From assembly GCA_964057225.1 (NCBI GenBank), contig OZ059900.1:3296501-3360500 (forward strand): 64,000 bases of DNA. The letters run 5' to 3'. A model generated the notes under the pieces. That model saw only the letters and a list, made by a program, of their open reading frames with translations, was not told the DNA's origin and made no database searches. The translations under genes were made by a program, and so were the position numbers. Positions 14,244 to 24,318 of this stretch are shown here, piece after piece; within the stretch, counting starts at the first letter, position 1, and the number at the start of each line of letters is the position of its first letter. The DNA comes from Auanema rhodensis. Taxonomy: Eukaryota > Nematoda > Chromadorea > Rhabditida > Rhabditidae.

Positions 14244-15324
14244 ATGACTTTTGTTGTTATAGACAATAAAACTATGCTTTTGATCATATATATGAGCGAT
14301 TTAGCCAAATTCGACTCAAAACTCGGACATTTCCAAAATTCTTTCTATTTTCGACCTTTTTGATCAAAATGAATATATATCAGTGCAAACTCATAAAAAT
14401 AGACTGATTTTGTGTATTGTGTGTTTGATTCTCAAATCTTAACAAATATGATCAAAATTTACAAGTATTACAGATTTTGTACCAAAAATCGGTGAGTATA
14501 TGGTGTTAAAGGCATAAAAACGACCATACTTAGTGTAGTAATGCTATTTGAGCGAAATTCAGTATTAAAACATCACTAGCGTTTAATTGATGACTTTTGT
14601 TGTTATAGACAATAAAACTATGCTTTTGATCATATATATGAGCGATTTAGCCAAATTGGACTCAAAACTCGGACATTTCCAAAATTCTTTCTATTTTCGA
14701 CCTTTTTTGATCAAAATGAATATATATCAGTGCAAACTCATAAAAATAGACTGATTTTGTGTATTGTGTGTTTGATTCTCAAATCTTAACAAATATGATC
14801 AAAATTTACAAGTATTACAGATTTTGTACCAAAAATCGGTGAGTATATGGTGTTAAAGGCATAAAAACGACCATACTTAGTGTAGTAATGCTATTTGAGC
14901 AAAATTTAGTGATTTAAACATCATTAGTGTTTAACTAATGACTTTTGTTGTCATAGACAATAAAACTATGCTTCTGATCATATATATGAGCGATTTAGCC
15001 AAATTAGACTCAAAACTCGTAAATTTCAAAAATTCTTTCAATTTTCGACCTTTTTTGATCAAAATGAATATATATCAGTGCATGCTCATAAAAATAGACT
15101 GATTTTGTGTATTGTATGTTTGATTCTCAAATCTTAACGAATATGATCAAAATTTAGGAGTATTACAGATTTTGTACCAAAAATCGGTGAGTATATGGTG
15201 TTAAAGGCATAAAAACGACCATACTTAGTGTAGTAATGCTATTTGAGCGAAATTCAGTATTTAAACATCACTAGCGTTTAATTAATGACTTTTGTTGTTA
15301 TAGACAATAAAACTATGCTTTTGA

Positions 15325-15336
15325 TCATATATATGA
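15325..15336. other. Perfect 12-bp palindrome, mc41-52 (example site)
   Basis: TCATATATATGA equals its own reverse complement. It is present in nearly every monomer on both strands, one exception type being CATATAAATGAG at 40650 and 44123. Such short AT-rich dyads are common in centromeric satellites, and a role here is only inference. Confidence 0.75.
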
Positions 15337-15399
15337 GCGATTTAGCCAAATTGGACTCAAAACTCGGAAATTTCAAAAATTCTTTCTATTTTCGACCTT

Positions 15400-15411
15400 T
15401 TTTGATCAAAA
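15400..15411. other. Perfect 12-bp palindrome, mc116-127 (example site)
   Basis: TTTTGATCAAAA equals its own reverse complement and sits in almost every monomer. It contains one of the three TGATCA sites per unit. Observed breaks are few: TGATAAAAATG in the monomer at 15633, one T short near 14360, and GATCGAAAAA near 56944. Confidence 0.75.
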
Positions 15412-15514
15412 TGAATATATATCAGTGCAAGCTCATAAAAATAGACTGATTTTGTGTATTGTGTGTTTGATTCTCAAATCTTAACGAATATGATCAAAAT
15501 TTACGAGTATTACA

Positions 15515-15532
15515 GATTTTGTACCAAAAATC
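15515..15532. other. Interrupted inverted repeat, mc231-248 (example site)
   Basis: GATTTT and AAAATC flank GTACCA. The arms are kept in nearly all monomers; only the centre changes in type R (GTAATA) and in the ATACC version of type F. The inversion breakpoint (mc245) falls in the right arm of this element. Confidence 0.6.
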
Positions 15533-17368
15533 GGTGAGTATATGGTGTTAAAGGCATAAAAACGACCATACTTAGTGTAGTAATGCTATTTGAGCGAAAT
15601 TTAGTGATTTAAACATCATTAGTGTTTAATTAATGACTTTTGTTGTCATAGACAATAAAACTATGCTTTTGATCATATATATGAGCGATTTAGCCCAATT
15701 GGACTCAAAACTCGGAAAATTCAAAAATTCTTTCTATTTTCGACCTTTTTTGATAAAAATGAATATATATCAGTGCAAACTCATAAAAATAAACTGATTT
15801 TGTTTATTGTGTGTTTGATTTTCAAATCTTAACGAATATGATCAAAATTTACGAGTATTACAGATTTTGTACCAAAAATCGGTGAGTATATGGTGTTAAA
15901 GGCATAAAAACGACCATACTTAGTGTAGTAATGCTATTTGAGCGAAAATCAGTATTTAAACATCACTAGCGTTTAATTGATGACTTTTATTGTTATAGAC
16001 AACAAAACTATGCTTCTGATCATATATATGAGCGATTTAGCCAAATTAGACTCAAAACTCGGAAATTTCAAAAATTCTTTCTATTTTCGACCTTTTTTGA
16101 TCAAAATGAATATATATCAGTGCAAGCTCATAAAAATAGACTGATTTCGTGTATTGTATGTTTGATTCTCAAATCTTAACGAATATGATCAAAATTTACG
16201 AGTATTACAGATTTTGTACCAAAAATCGGTGAGTATATGGTGTTAAAGGCATAAAAACGACCATACTTAGTGTAGTTATGCTATTTGAGCGAAATTCAGT
16301 ATTTAAACATCACTAGCGTTCAATTGATGACTTTTGTTGTTATAGACAATAAAACTATGCTTTTGATCATATATATGAGCGATTTAGCCAAATTCGACTC
16401 AAAACTCGGACATTTCCAAAATTCTTTCTATTTTCGACCTTTTTTGATCAAAATGAATATATATCAGTGCAAACTCATAAAAATAGACTGATTTTGTGTA
16501 TTGTGTGTTTGATTCTCAAATCTTAACAAATATGATCAAAATTTACAAGTATTACAGATTTTGTACCAAAAATCGGTGAGTATATGGTGTTAAAGGCATA
16601 AAAACGACCATACTTAGTGTAGTAATGCTATTTGAGCGAAATTCAGTATTAAAACATCACTAGCGTTTAATTGATGACTTTTGTTGTTATAGACAATAAA
16701 ACTATGCTTTTGATCATATATATGAGCGATTTAGCCAAATTGGACTCAAAACTCGGACATTTCCAAAATTCTTTCTATTTTCGACCTTTTTTGATCAAAA
16801 TGAATATATATCAGTGCAAACTCATAAAAATAGACTGATTTTGTGTATTGTGTGTTTGATTCTCAAATCTTAACAAATATGATCAAAATTTACAAGTATT
16901 ACAGATTTTGTACCAAAAATCGGTGAGTATATGGTGTTAAAGGCATAAAAACGACCATACTTAGTGTAGTAATGCTATTTGAGCGAAATTCAGTATTTAA
17001 ACATCACTAGCGTTTAATTGATAACTTTTGTTGTCATAGACAATAAAACTATGCTTTTGATCATATATATGAGCGATTTAGCCAAATTGGACTCAAAACT
17101 CGGAAATTTCAAAAATTCTTTCTATTTTCGACCTTTTTTGATCAAAATGAATATATATCAGTGCAAGCTCATAAAAATAGACTGACTTTGTGTATTGTGT
17201 GTTTGATTCTCAAATCTTAACGAATATGATCAAAATTTACGAGTATTACAGATTTTGTACCAAAAATCGGTGAGTATATGGTGTTAAAGGCATAAAAACG
17301 ACCATACTTAGTGTAGTAATGCTATTTGAGCGAAATTTAGTGATTTAAACATCATTAGTGTTTAATTA

Positions 17369-17715
17369 ATGACTTTTGTTGTCATAGACAATAAAACTAT
17401 GCTTTTGATCATATATATGAGCGATTTAGCCCAATTGGACTCAAAACTCGGAAAATTCAAAAATTCTTTCTATTTTCGACCTTTTTTGATCAAAATGAAT
17501 ATATATCAGTGCAAACTCATAAAAATAAACTGATTTTGTTTATTGTGTGTTTGATTTTCAAATCTTAACGAATATGATCAAAATTTACGAGTATTACAGA
17601 TTTTGTACCAAAAATCGGTGAGTATATGGTGTTAAAGGCATAAAAACGACCATACTTAGTGTAGTAATGCTATTTGAGCGAAATTCAGTATTAAAACATC
17701 ACTAGCGTTTAATTG
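17369..17715 (+). repeat. Reference monomer, type S (347 bp)
   Basis: Type S has AGCCCAATTGG, GGAAAATTCA, AAAATAAACTG, TTTGTTTATTG and GATTTTCAAATC. Early versions at 709 and 3142 have AGACTG instead of AAACTG, so that change came later. A sub-version with CACAGACAATAACAC is found at 36135, 38219 and 41692 and tracks the 6-mer and 10-mer HORs. Confidence 0.87.
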
Positions 17716-18063
17716 ATGACTTTTGTTGTTATAGACAATAAAACTATGCTTTTGATCATATATATGAGCGATTCAGCCAAATTGGACTCAAAACTCGGAA
17801 ATTTCAAAAATTCTTTCTATTTTCGACCTTTTTTGATCAAAATGAATCTATATCAGTGCAAGCTCATAAAAATAGACTGATTTTGTGTATTGTGTGTTTG
17901 ATTCTCAAATCTTAACGAATATGATCAAAATTTACGAGTATTACAGATTTTGTACCAAAAATCGGTGAGTATATGGTGTTAAAGGCATAAAAACGACCAT
18001 TCTTAGTGTAGTAATGCTATTTGAGCGAAATTTAGTGATTTAAACATCATTAGTGTTTAATTA
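17716..18063 (+). repeat. Reference monomer, type Q (348 bp)
   Basis: Type Q is marked by GATTCAGCC and GAATCTATATC and nearly always follows type S. The copies at 1056 and 3489 have GATTCAGCC but still GAATATATATC. The CTATAT change therefore arose after the left-hand 7-mer layer separated from the core, and every Q from here to 48986 has it. Confidence 0.87.
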
Positions 18064-18410
18064 ATGACTTTTGTTGTCATAGACAATAAAACTATGCTTT
18101 TGATCATATATATGAGCGATTTAGCCAAATTGGACTCAAAACTCGGAAATTTCAAAAATTCTTTCTATTTTCGACCTTTTTTGATCAAAATGAATATATA
18201 TCAGTGCAAGCTCATAAAAATAGACTGATTTCGTGTATTGTGTGTTTGATTCTCAAATCTTAACGAATATGATCAAAATTTACGAGTATTACAGATTTTG
18301 TAATAAAAATCGGTGAGTATATGGTGTTAAAGGCATAAAAACGACCATACTTAGTGTAGTAATGCTATTTGAGCGAAAATCAGTATTTAAACATCACTAG
18401 CGTTTAATTG
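18064..18410 (+). repeat. Reference monomer, type R (347 bp)
   Basis: Type R combines GATTTCGTG with TTGTGTG and has TTGTAATAAAAATC where the others have TTGTACCAAAAATC. The change weakens the spacer of the mc231-248 inverted repeat but leaves its arms. R is frequent from 18 kb to 52.5 kb and absent from 1-18063 and from the inverted domain. Confidence 0.88.
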
Positions 18411-18758
18411 ATGACTTTTGTTGTTATAGACAATAAAACTATGCTTTTGATCATATATATGAGCGATTTAGCCAAATTGGACTCAAAACTCGGACATTTC
18501 CAAAATTCTTTCTATTTTCGACCTTTTTTGATCAAAATGAATATATATCAGTGCAAACTCATAAAAATAGACTGATTTTGTGTATTGTGTGTTTGATTCT
18601 CAAATCTTAACAAATATGATCAAAATTTACAAGTATTACAGATTTTGTACCAAAAATCGGTGAGTATATGGTGTTAAAGGCATAAAAACGACCATACTTA
18701 GTGTAGTAATGCTATTTGAGCGAAATTTAGTGATTTAAACATCATTAGTGTTTAACTA

Positions 18759-19106
18759 ATGACTTTTGTTGTCATAGACAATAAAACTATGCTTCTGATC
18801 ATATATATGAGCGATTTAGCCAAATTAGACTCAAAACTCGTAAATTTCAAAAATTCTTTCTATTTTCGACCTTTTTTGATCAAAATGAATATATATCAGT
18901 GCATGCTCATAAAAATAGACTGATTTTGTATATTGTATGTTTGATTCTCAAATCTTAACGAATATGATCAAAATTTACGAGTATTACAGATTTTGTACCA
19001 AAAATCGGTGAGTATATGGTGTTAAAGGCATAAAAACGACCATACTTAGTGTAGTAATGCTATTTGAGCGAAATTTAGTGATTTAAACATCATTAGTGTT
19101 TAATTA
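18759..19106 (+). repeat. Reference monomer, type H (348 bp)
   Basis: Type H carries TTTAACTAATGAC at its boundary, then GCTTCTGATC, CAAATTAGAC, CTCGTAAATTTC, GCATGCTC and TTGTATG. It first appears at 14938 and last at 51419, so it defines the core of the forward domain. A sub-version with TTTAGGAG is seen at 14938, 20844 and 28490. H often provides the 5' part of chimeric monomers. Confidence 0.88.
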
Positions 19107-19453
19107 ATGACTTTTGTTGTCATAGACAATAAAACTATGCTTTTGATCATATATATGAGCGATTTAGCCAAATTGGACTCAAAACTCGGAAATTTCAAAA
19201 ATTCTTTCTATTTTCGACCTTTTTTGATCAAAATGAATATATATCAGTGCAAACTCATAAAAATAGACTGATTTCGTGTATTGTGTGTTTGATTCTCAAA
19301 TCTTAACGAATATGATCAAAATTTACGAGTATTACAGATTTTGTAATAAAAATCGGTGAGTATATGGTGTTAAAGGCATAAAAACGACCATACTTAGTGT
19401 AGTAATGCTATTTGAGCGAAAATCAGTATTTAAACATCACTAGCGTTTAATTG

Positions 19454-19800
19454 ATGACTTTTGTTGTTATAGACAATAAAACTATGCTTTTGATCATATA
19501 TATGAGCGATTTAGCCAAATTCGACTCAAAACTCGGACATTTCCAAAATTCTTTCTATTTTCGACCTTTTTTGATCAAAATGAATATATATCAGTGCAAA
19601 CTCATAAAAATAGACTGATTTTGTGTATTGTGTGTTTGATTCTCAAATCTTAACAAATATGATCAAAATTTACAAGTATTACAGATTTTGTACCAAAAAT
19701 CGGTGAGTATATGGTGTTAAAGGCATAAAAACGACCATACTTAGTGTAGTAATGCTATTTGAGCGAAATTCAGTATTAAAACATCACTAGCGTTTAATTG
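19454..19800 (+). repeat. Reference monomer, type F (347 bp)
   Basis: Type F is a P monomer with CAAATTCGAC in place of CAAATTGGAC. It usually follows R. A sub-version with TTATACC for TTGTACC occurs at 37177, 39261, 40650, 42734, 44123, 46902 and 49681 and marks the 6-, 10- and 8-mer HORs. Two of these (40650, 44123) also share CATATAAATGAG, 3473 bp apart. Confidence 0.88.
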
Positions 19801-20148
19801 ATGACTTTTGTTGTTATAGACAATAAAACTATGCTTTTGATCATATATATGAGCGATTTAGCCAAATTGGACTCAAAACTCGGACATTTCCAAAATTCTT
19901 TCTATTTTCGACCTTTTTTGATCAAAATGAATATATATCAGTGCAAACTCATAAAAATAGACTGATTTTGTGTATTGTGTGTTTGATTCTCAAATCGTAA
20001 CAAATATGATCAAAATTTACGAGTATCACAGAATTTGTACCAAAAATCGGTGAGTATATGGTGTTAAAGGCATAAAAATGACCATACTTAGTGTAGTAAT
20101 GCTATTTGAGCAAAATTTAGTGATTTAAACATCATTAGTGTTTAACTA
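19801..20148 (+). repeat. Reference monomer, type P variant with TCGTAAC
   Basis: This P-like monomer has private marks AATCGTAAC, TATCACAGAATTTG and AAAAATGACC. It recurs at 23971, 26057 and 31617. The offsets between the copies (4170, 2086 and 5560 bp) equal 12, 6 and 16 monomers, so it is a reliable tracer of the block duplications in 17-33 kb. Confidence 0.88.
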
Positions 20149-20495
20149 ATGACTTTTGTTGTCATAGACAATAAAACTATGCTTCTGATCATATATATGA
20201 GCGATTTAGCCAAATTAGACTCAAAACTCGTAAATTTCAAAAATTCTTTCTATTTTCGACCTTTTTTGATCAAAATGAATATATATCAGTGCAAACTCAT
20301 AAAAATAGACTGATTTTGTGTATTGTGTGTTTGATTCTCAAATCTTAACAAATATGATCAAAATTTACAAGTATTACAGATTTTGTACCAAAAATCGGTG
20401 AGTATATGGTGTTAAAGGCATAAAAACGACCATACTTAGTGTAGTAATGCTATTTGAGCGAAATTCAGTATTAAAACATCACTAGCGTTTAATTG
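20149..20495 (+). repeat. Chimeric monomer H/P
   Basis: The 5' part is type H (TTTAACTAATGAC, GCTTCTG, CTCGTAAATTTC); from GCAAACTC onward it is type P (TAACAAAT, TTACAAG). The switch lies between about mc93 and mc146. The corresponding monomer at 24319 in the duplicate block is pure H. Confidence 0.82.
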
Positions 20496-21538
20496 ATGAC
20501 TTTTGTTGTTATAGACAATAAAACTATGCTTTTGATCATATATATGAGCGATTTAGCCAAATTGGACTCAAAACTCGGACATTTCCAAAATTCTTTCTAT
20601 TTTCGACCTTTTTTGATCAAAATGAATATATATCAGTGCAAACTCATAAAAATAGACTGATTTTGTGTATTGTGTGTTTGATTCTCAAATCTTAACAAAT
20701 ATGATCAAAATTTACAAGTATTACAGATTTTGTACCAAAAATCGGTGAGTATATGGTGTTAAAGGCATAAAAACGACCATACTTAGTGTAGTAATGCTAT
20801 TTGAGCAAAATTTAGTGATTTAAACATCATTAGTGTTTAACTAATGACTTTTGTTGTCATAGACAATAAAACTATGCTTCTGATCATATATATGAGCGAT
20901 TTAGCCAAATTAGACTCAAAACTCGTAAATTTCAAAAATTCTTTCAATTTTCGACCTTTTTTGATCAAAATGAATATATATCAGTGCATGCTCATAAAAA
21001 TAGACTGATTTTGTGTATTGTATGTTTGATTCTCAAATCTTAACGAATATGATCAAAATTTAGGAGTATTACAGATTTTGTACCAAAAATCGGTGAGTAT
21101 ATGGTGTTAAAGGCATAAAAACGACCATACTTAGTGTAGTAATGCTATTTGAGCGAAATTCAGTATTTAAACATCACTAGCGTTTAATTAATGACTTTTG
21201 TTGTTATAGACAATAAAACTATGCTTTTGATCATATATATGAGCGATTTAGCCAAATTGGACTCAAAACTCGGAAATTTCAAAAATTCTTTCTATTTTCG
21301 ACCTTTTTTGATCAAAATGAATATATATCAGTGCAAGCTCATAAAAATAGACTGATTTTGTGTATTGTGTGTTTGATTCTCAAATCTTAACGAATATGAT
21401 CAAAATTTACGAGTATTACAGATTTTGTACCAAAAATCGGTGAGTATATGGTGTTAAAGGCATAAAAACGACCATACTTAGTGTAGTAATGCTATTTGAG
21501 CGAAATTTAGTGATTTAAACATCATTAGTGTTTAATTA
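20149..21538 (+). repeat. Spacer between the 4170-bp copies: chimera plus transposed P-H-N block
   Basis: The first monomer (20149-20495) is an H/P chimera. The next three, P (20496), H with TTTAGGAG and TTTCAATTTTCG (20844) and N (21191), match 14590-15632 at a constant offset of 5906 bp (17 monomers). This block was evidently copied into a new context together with its neighbours. Confidence 0.83.
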
Positions 21539-24318
21539 ATGACTTTTGTTGTCATAGACAATAAAACTATGCTTTTGATCATATATATGAGCGATTTAGC
21601 CCAATTGGACTCAAAACTCGGAAAATTCAAAAATTCTTTCTATTTTCGACCTTTTTTGATCAAAATGAATATATATCAGTGCAAACTCATAAAAATAAAC
21701 TGATTTTGTTTATTGTGTGTTTGATTTTCAAATCTTAACGAATATGATCAAAATTTACGAGTATTACAGATTTTGTACCAAAAATCGGTGAGTATATGGT
21801 GTTAAAGGCATAAAAACGACCATACTTAGTGTAGTAATGCTATTTGAGCGAAATTCAGTATTAAAACATCACTAGCGTTTAATTGATGACTTTTGTTGTT
21901 ATAGACAATAAAACTATGCTTTTGATCATATATATGAGCGATTCAGCCAAATTGGACTCAAAACTCGGAAATTTCAAAAATTCTTTCTATTTTCGACCTT
22001 TTTTGATCAAAATGAATCTATATCAGTGCAAGCTCATAAAAATAGACTGATTTTGTGTATTGTGTGTTTGATTCTCAAATCTTAACGAATATGATCAAAA
22101 TTTACGAGTATTACAGATTTTGTACCAAAAATCGGTGAGTATATGGTGTTAAAGGCATAAAAACGACCATACTTAGTGTAGTAATGCTATTTGAGCGAAA
22201 TTTAGTGATTTAAACATCATTAGTGTTTAATTAATGACTTTTGTTGTCATAGACAATAAAACTATGCTTTTGATCATATATATGAGCGATTTAGCCAAAT
22301 TGGACTCAAAACTCGGAAATTTCAAAAATTCTTTCTATTTTCGACCTTTTTTGATCAAAATGAATATATATCAGTGCAAGCTCATAAAAATAGACTGATT
22401 TCGTGTATTGTGTGTTTGATTCTCAAATCTTAACGAATATGATCAAAATTTACGAGTATTACAGATTTTGTAATAAAAATCGGTGAGTATATGGTGTTAA
22501 AGGCATAAAAACGACCATACTTAGTGTAGTAATGCTATTTGAGCGAAAATCAGTATTTAAACATCACTAGCGTTTAATTGATGACTTTTGTTGTTATAGA
22601 CAATAAAACTATGCTTTTGATCATATATATGAGCGATTTAGCCAAATTCGACTCAAAACTCGGACATTTCCAAAATTCTTTCTATTTTCGACCTTTTTTG
22701 ATCAAAATGAATATATATCAGTGCAAACTCATAAAAATAGACTGATTTTGTGTATTGTGTGTTTGATTCTCAAATCTTAACAAATATGATCAAAATTTAC
22801 AAGTATTACAGATTTTGTACCAAAAATCGGTGAGTATATGGTGTTAAAGGCATAAAAACGACCATACTTAGTGTAGTAATGCTATTTGAGCGAAATTTAG
22901 TGATTTAAACATCATTAGTGTTTAACTAATGACTTTTGTTGTCATAGACAATAAAACTATGCTTCTGATCATATATATGAGCGATTTAGCCAAATTAGAC
23001 TCAAAACTCGTAAATTTCAAAAATTCTTTCTATTTTCGACCTTTTTTGATCAAAATGAATATATATCAGTGCATGCTCATAAAAATAGACTGATTTTGTA
23101 TATTGTATGTTTGATTCTCAAATCTTAACGAATATGATCAAAATTTACGAGTATTACAGATTTTGTACCAAAAATCGGTGAGTATATGGTGTTAAAGGCA
23201 TAAAAACGACCATACTTAGTGTAGTAATGCTATTTGAGCGAAATTTAGTGATTTAAACATCATTAGTGTTTAATTAATGACTTTTGTTGTCATAGACAAT
23301 AAAACTATGCTTTTGATCATATATATGAGCGATTTAGCCAAATTGGACTCAAAACTCGGAAATTTCAAAAATTCTTTCTATTTTCGACCTTTTTTGATCA
23401 AAATGAATATATATCAGTGCAAACTCATAAAAATAGACTGATTTCGTGTATTGTGTGTTTGATTCTCAAATCTTAACGAATATGATCAAAATTTACGAGT
23501 ATTACAGATTTTGTAATAAAAATCGGTGAGTATATGGTGTTAAAGGCATAAAAACGACCATACTTAGTGTAGTAATGCTATTTGAGCGAAAATCAGTATT
23601 TAAACATCACTAGCGTTTAATTGATGACTTTTGTTGTTATAGACAATAAAACTATGCTTTTGATCATATATATGAGCGATTTAGCCAAATTCGACTCAAA
23701 ACTCGGACATTTCCAAAATTCTTTCTATTTTCGACCTTTTTTGATCAAAATGAATATATATCAGTGCAAACTCATAAAAATAGACTGATTTTGTGTATTG
23801 TGTGTTTGATTCTCAAATCTTAACAAATATGATCAAAATTTACAAGTATTACAGATTTTGTACCAAAAATCGGTGAGTATATGGTGTTAAAGGCATAAAA
23901 ACGACCATACTTAGTGTAGTAATGCTATTTGAGCGAAATTCAGTATTAAAACATCACTAGCGTTTAATTGATGACTTTTGTTGTTATAGACAATAAAACT
24001 ATGCTTTTGATCATATATATGAGCGATTTAGCCAAATTGGACTCAAAACTCGGACATTTCCAAAATTCTTTCTATTTTCGACCTTTTTTGATCAAAATGA
24101 ATATATATCAGTGCAAACTCATAAAAATAGACTGATTTTGTGTATTGTGTGTTTGATTCTCAAATCGTAACAAATATGATCAAAATTTACGAGTATCACA
24201 GAATTTGTACCAAAAATCGGTGAGTATATGGTGTTAAAGGCATAAAAATGACCATACTTAGTGTAGTAATGCTATTTGAGCAAAATTTAGTGATTTAAAC
24301 ATCATTAGTGTTTAACTA
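21539..24318 (+). repeat. Eight-monomer block, copy 2 of the 4170-bp-offset duplication
   Basis: The order S, Q, R, F, H, R, F, P variant repeats 17369-20148. Beyond 24318 the match continues into the first part of the next monomer and then stops, because copy 1 switches to P sequence there while this copy stays H. Confidence 0.88.

Larger units (their letters stand above)
15285..15632 (+). repeat. Reference monomer, type N (348 bp)
   Basis: This is a representative complete monomer close to the apparent consensus. In order it carries a 12-bp palindrome TCATATATATGA (mc41-52), the GATTTAGCCAAATTGGAC segment, GGAAATTTCA (around mc83), a second palindrome TTTTGATCAAAA (mc116-127), GCAAGCTC (around mc146), TAACGAAT and TTACGAG. 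It then has an inverted repeat GATTTT-GTACCA-AAAATC (mc231-248), a nearly invariant block (mc246-296) and a variable tail. TGATCA occurs three times, at mc38, mc119 and mc207. Type N is defined by having none of the special marks listed for the other types. Confidence 0.9.
13550..17368 (+). repeat. Mixed zone, first appearance of H and F types
   Basis: Eleven monomers. An A-F-P triplet occurs twice (13897-14937 and 15980-17020), 2083 bp apart. Both copies share TTTTATTGTTATAGACAAC in A and the rare GCGTTCAATTG before F, so they are one duplicated block. Between them lie H (14938, with TTTAGGAG), N (15285) and S (15633, with TGATAAAAATG breaking the second palindrome). The F at 14244 has one T missing from its T run near 14360. 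The section links the left layer to the H/R/F/Q core. Confidence 0.85.
17369..20148 (+). repeat. Eight-monomer block, copy 1 of a 4170-bp-offset duplication
   Basis: The order is S, Q, R, P, H, R, F, P variant. It is repeated at 21539-24318, exactly 4170 bp (12 monomers) away. Shared rare marks include TTTTGTATATTG in H (18924 and 23094), the R with GCAAACTC (19107 and 23277) and AATCGTAAC (19995 and 24165). Copies differ at ACCATTCTTA (copy 1 only, near 17998) and CAAATTGG against CAAATTCG in the fourth monomer. Confidence 0.88.

Noticed and set aside
16285-16491. 68-codon open frame beginning at a TTG
   Set aside because: It lies within the tandem repeat (end of one monomer and start of the next), depends on a single TAA-to-CAA change, and ends at the usual monomer stop. 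No domain, signal peptide or conservation supports a protein.
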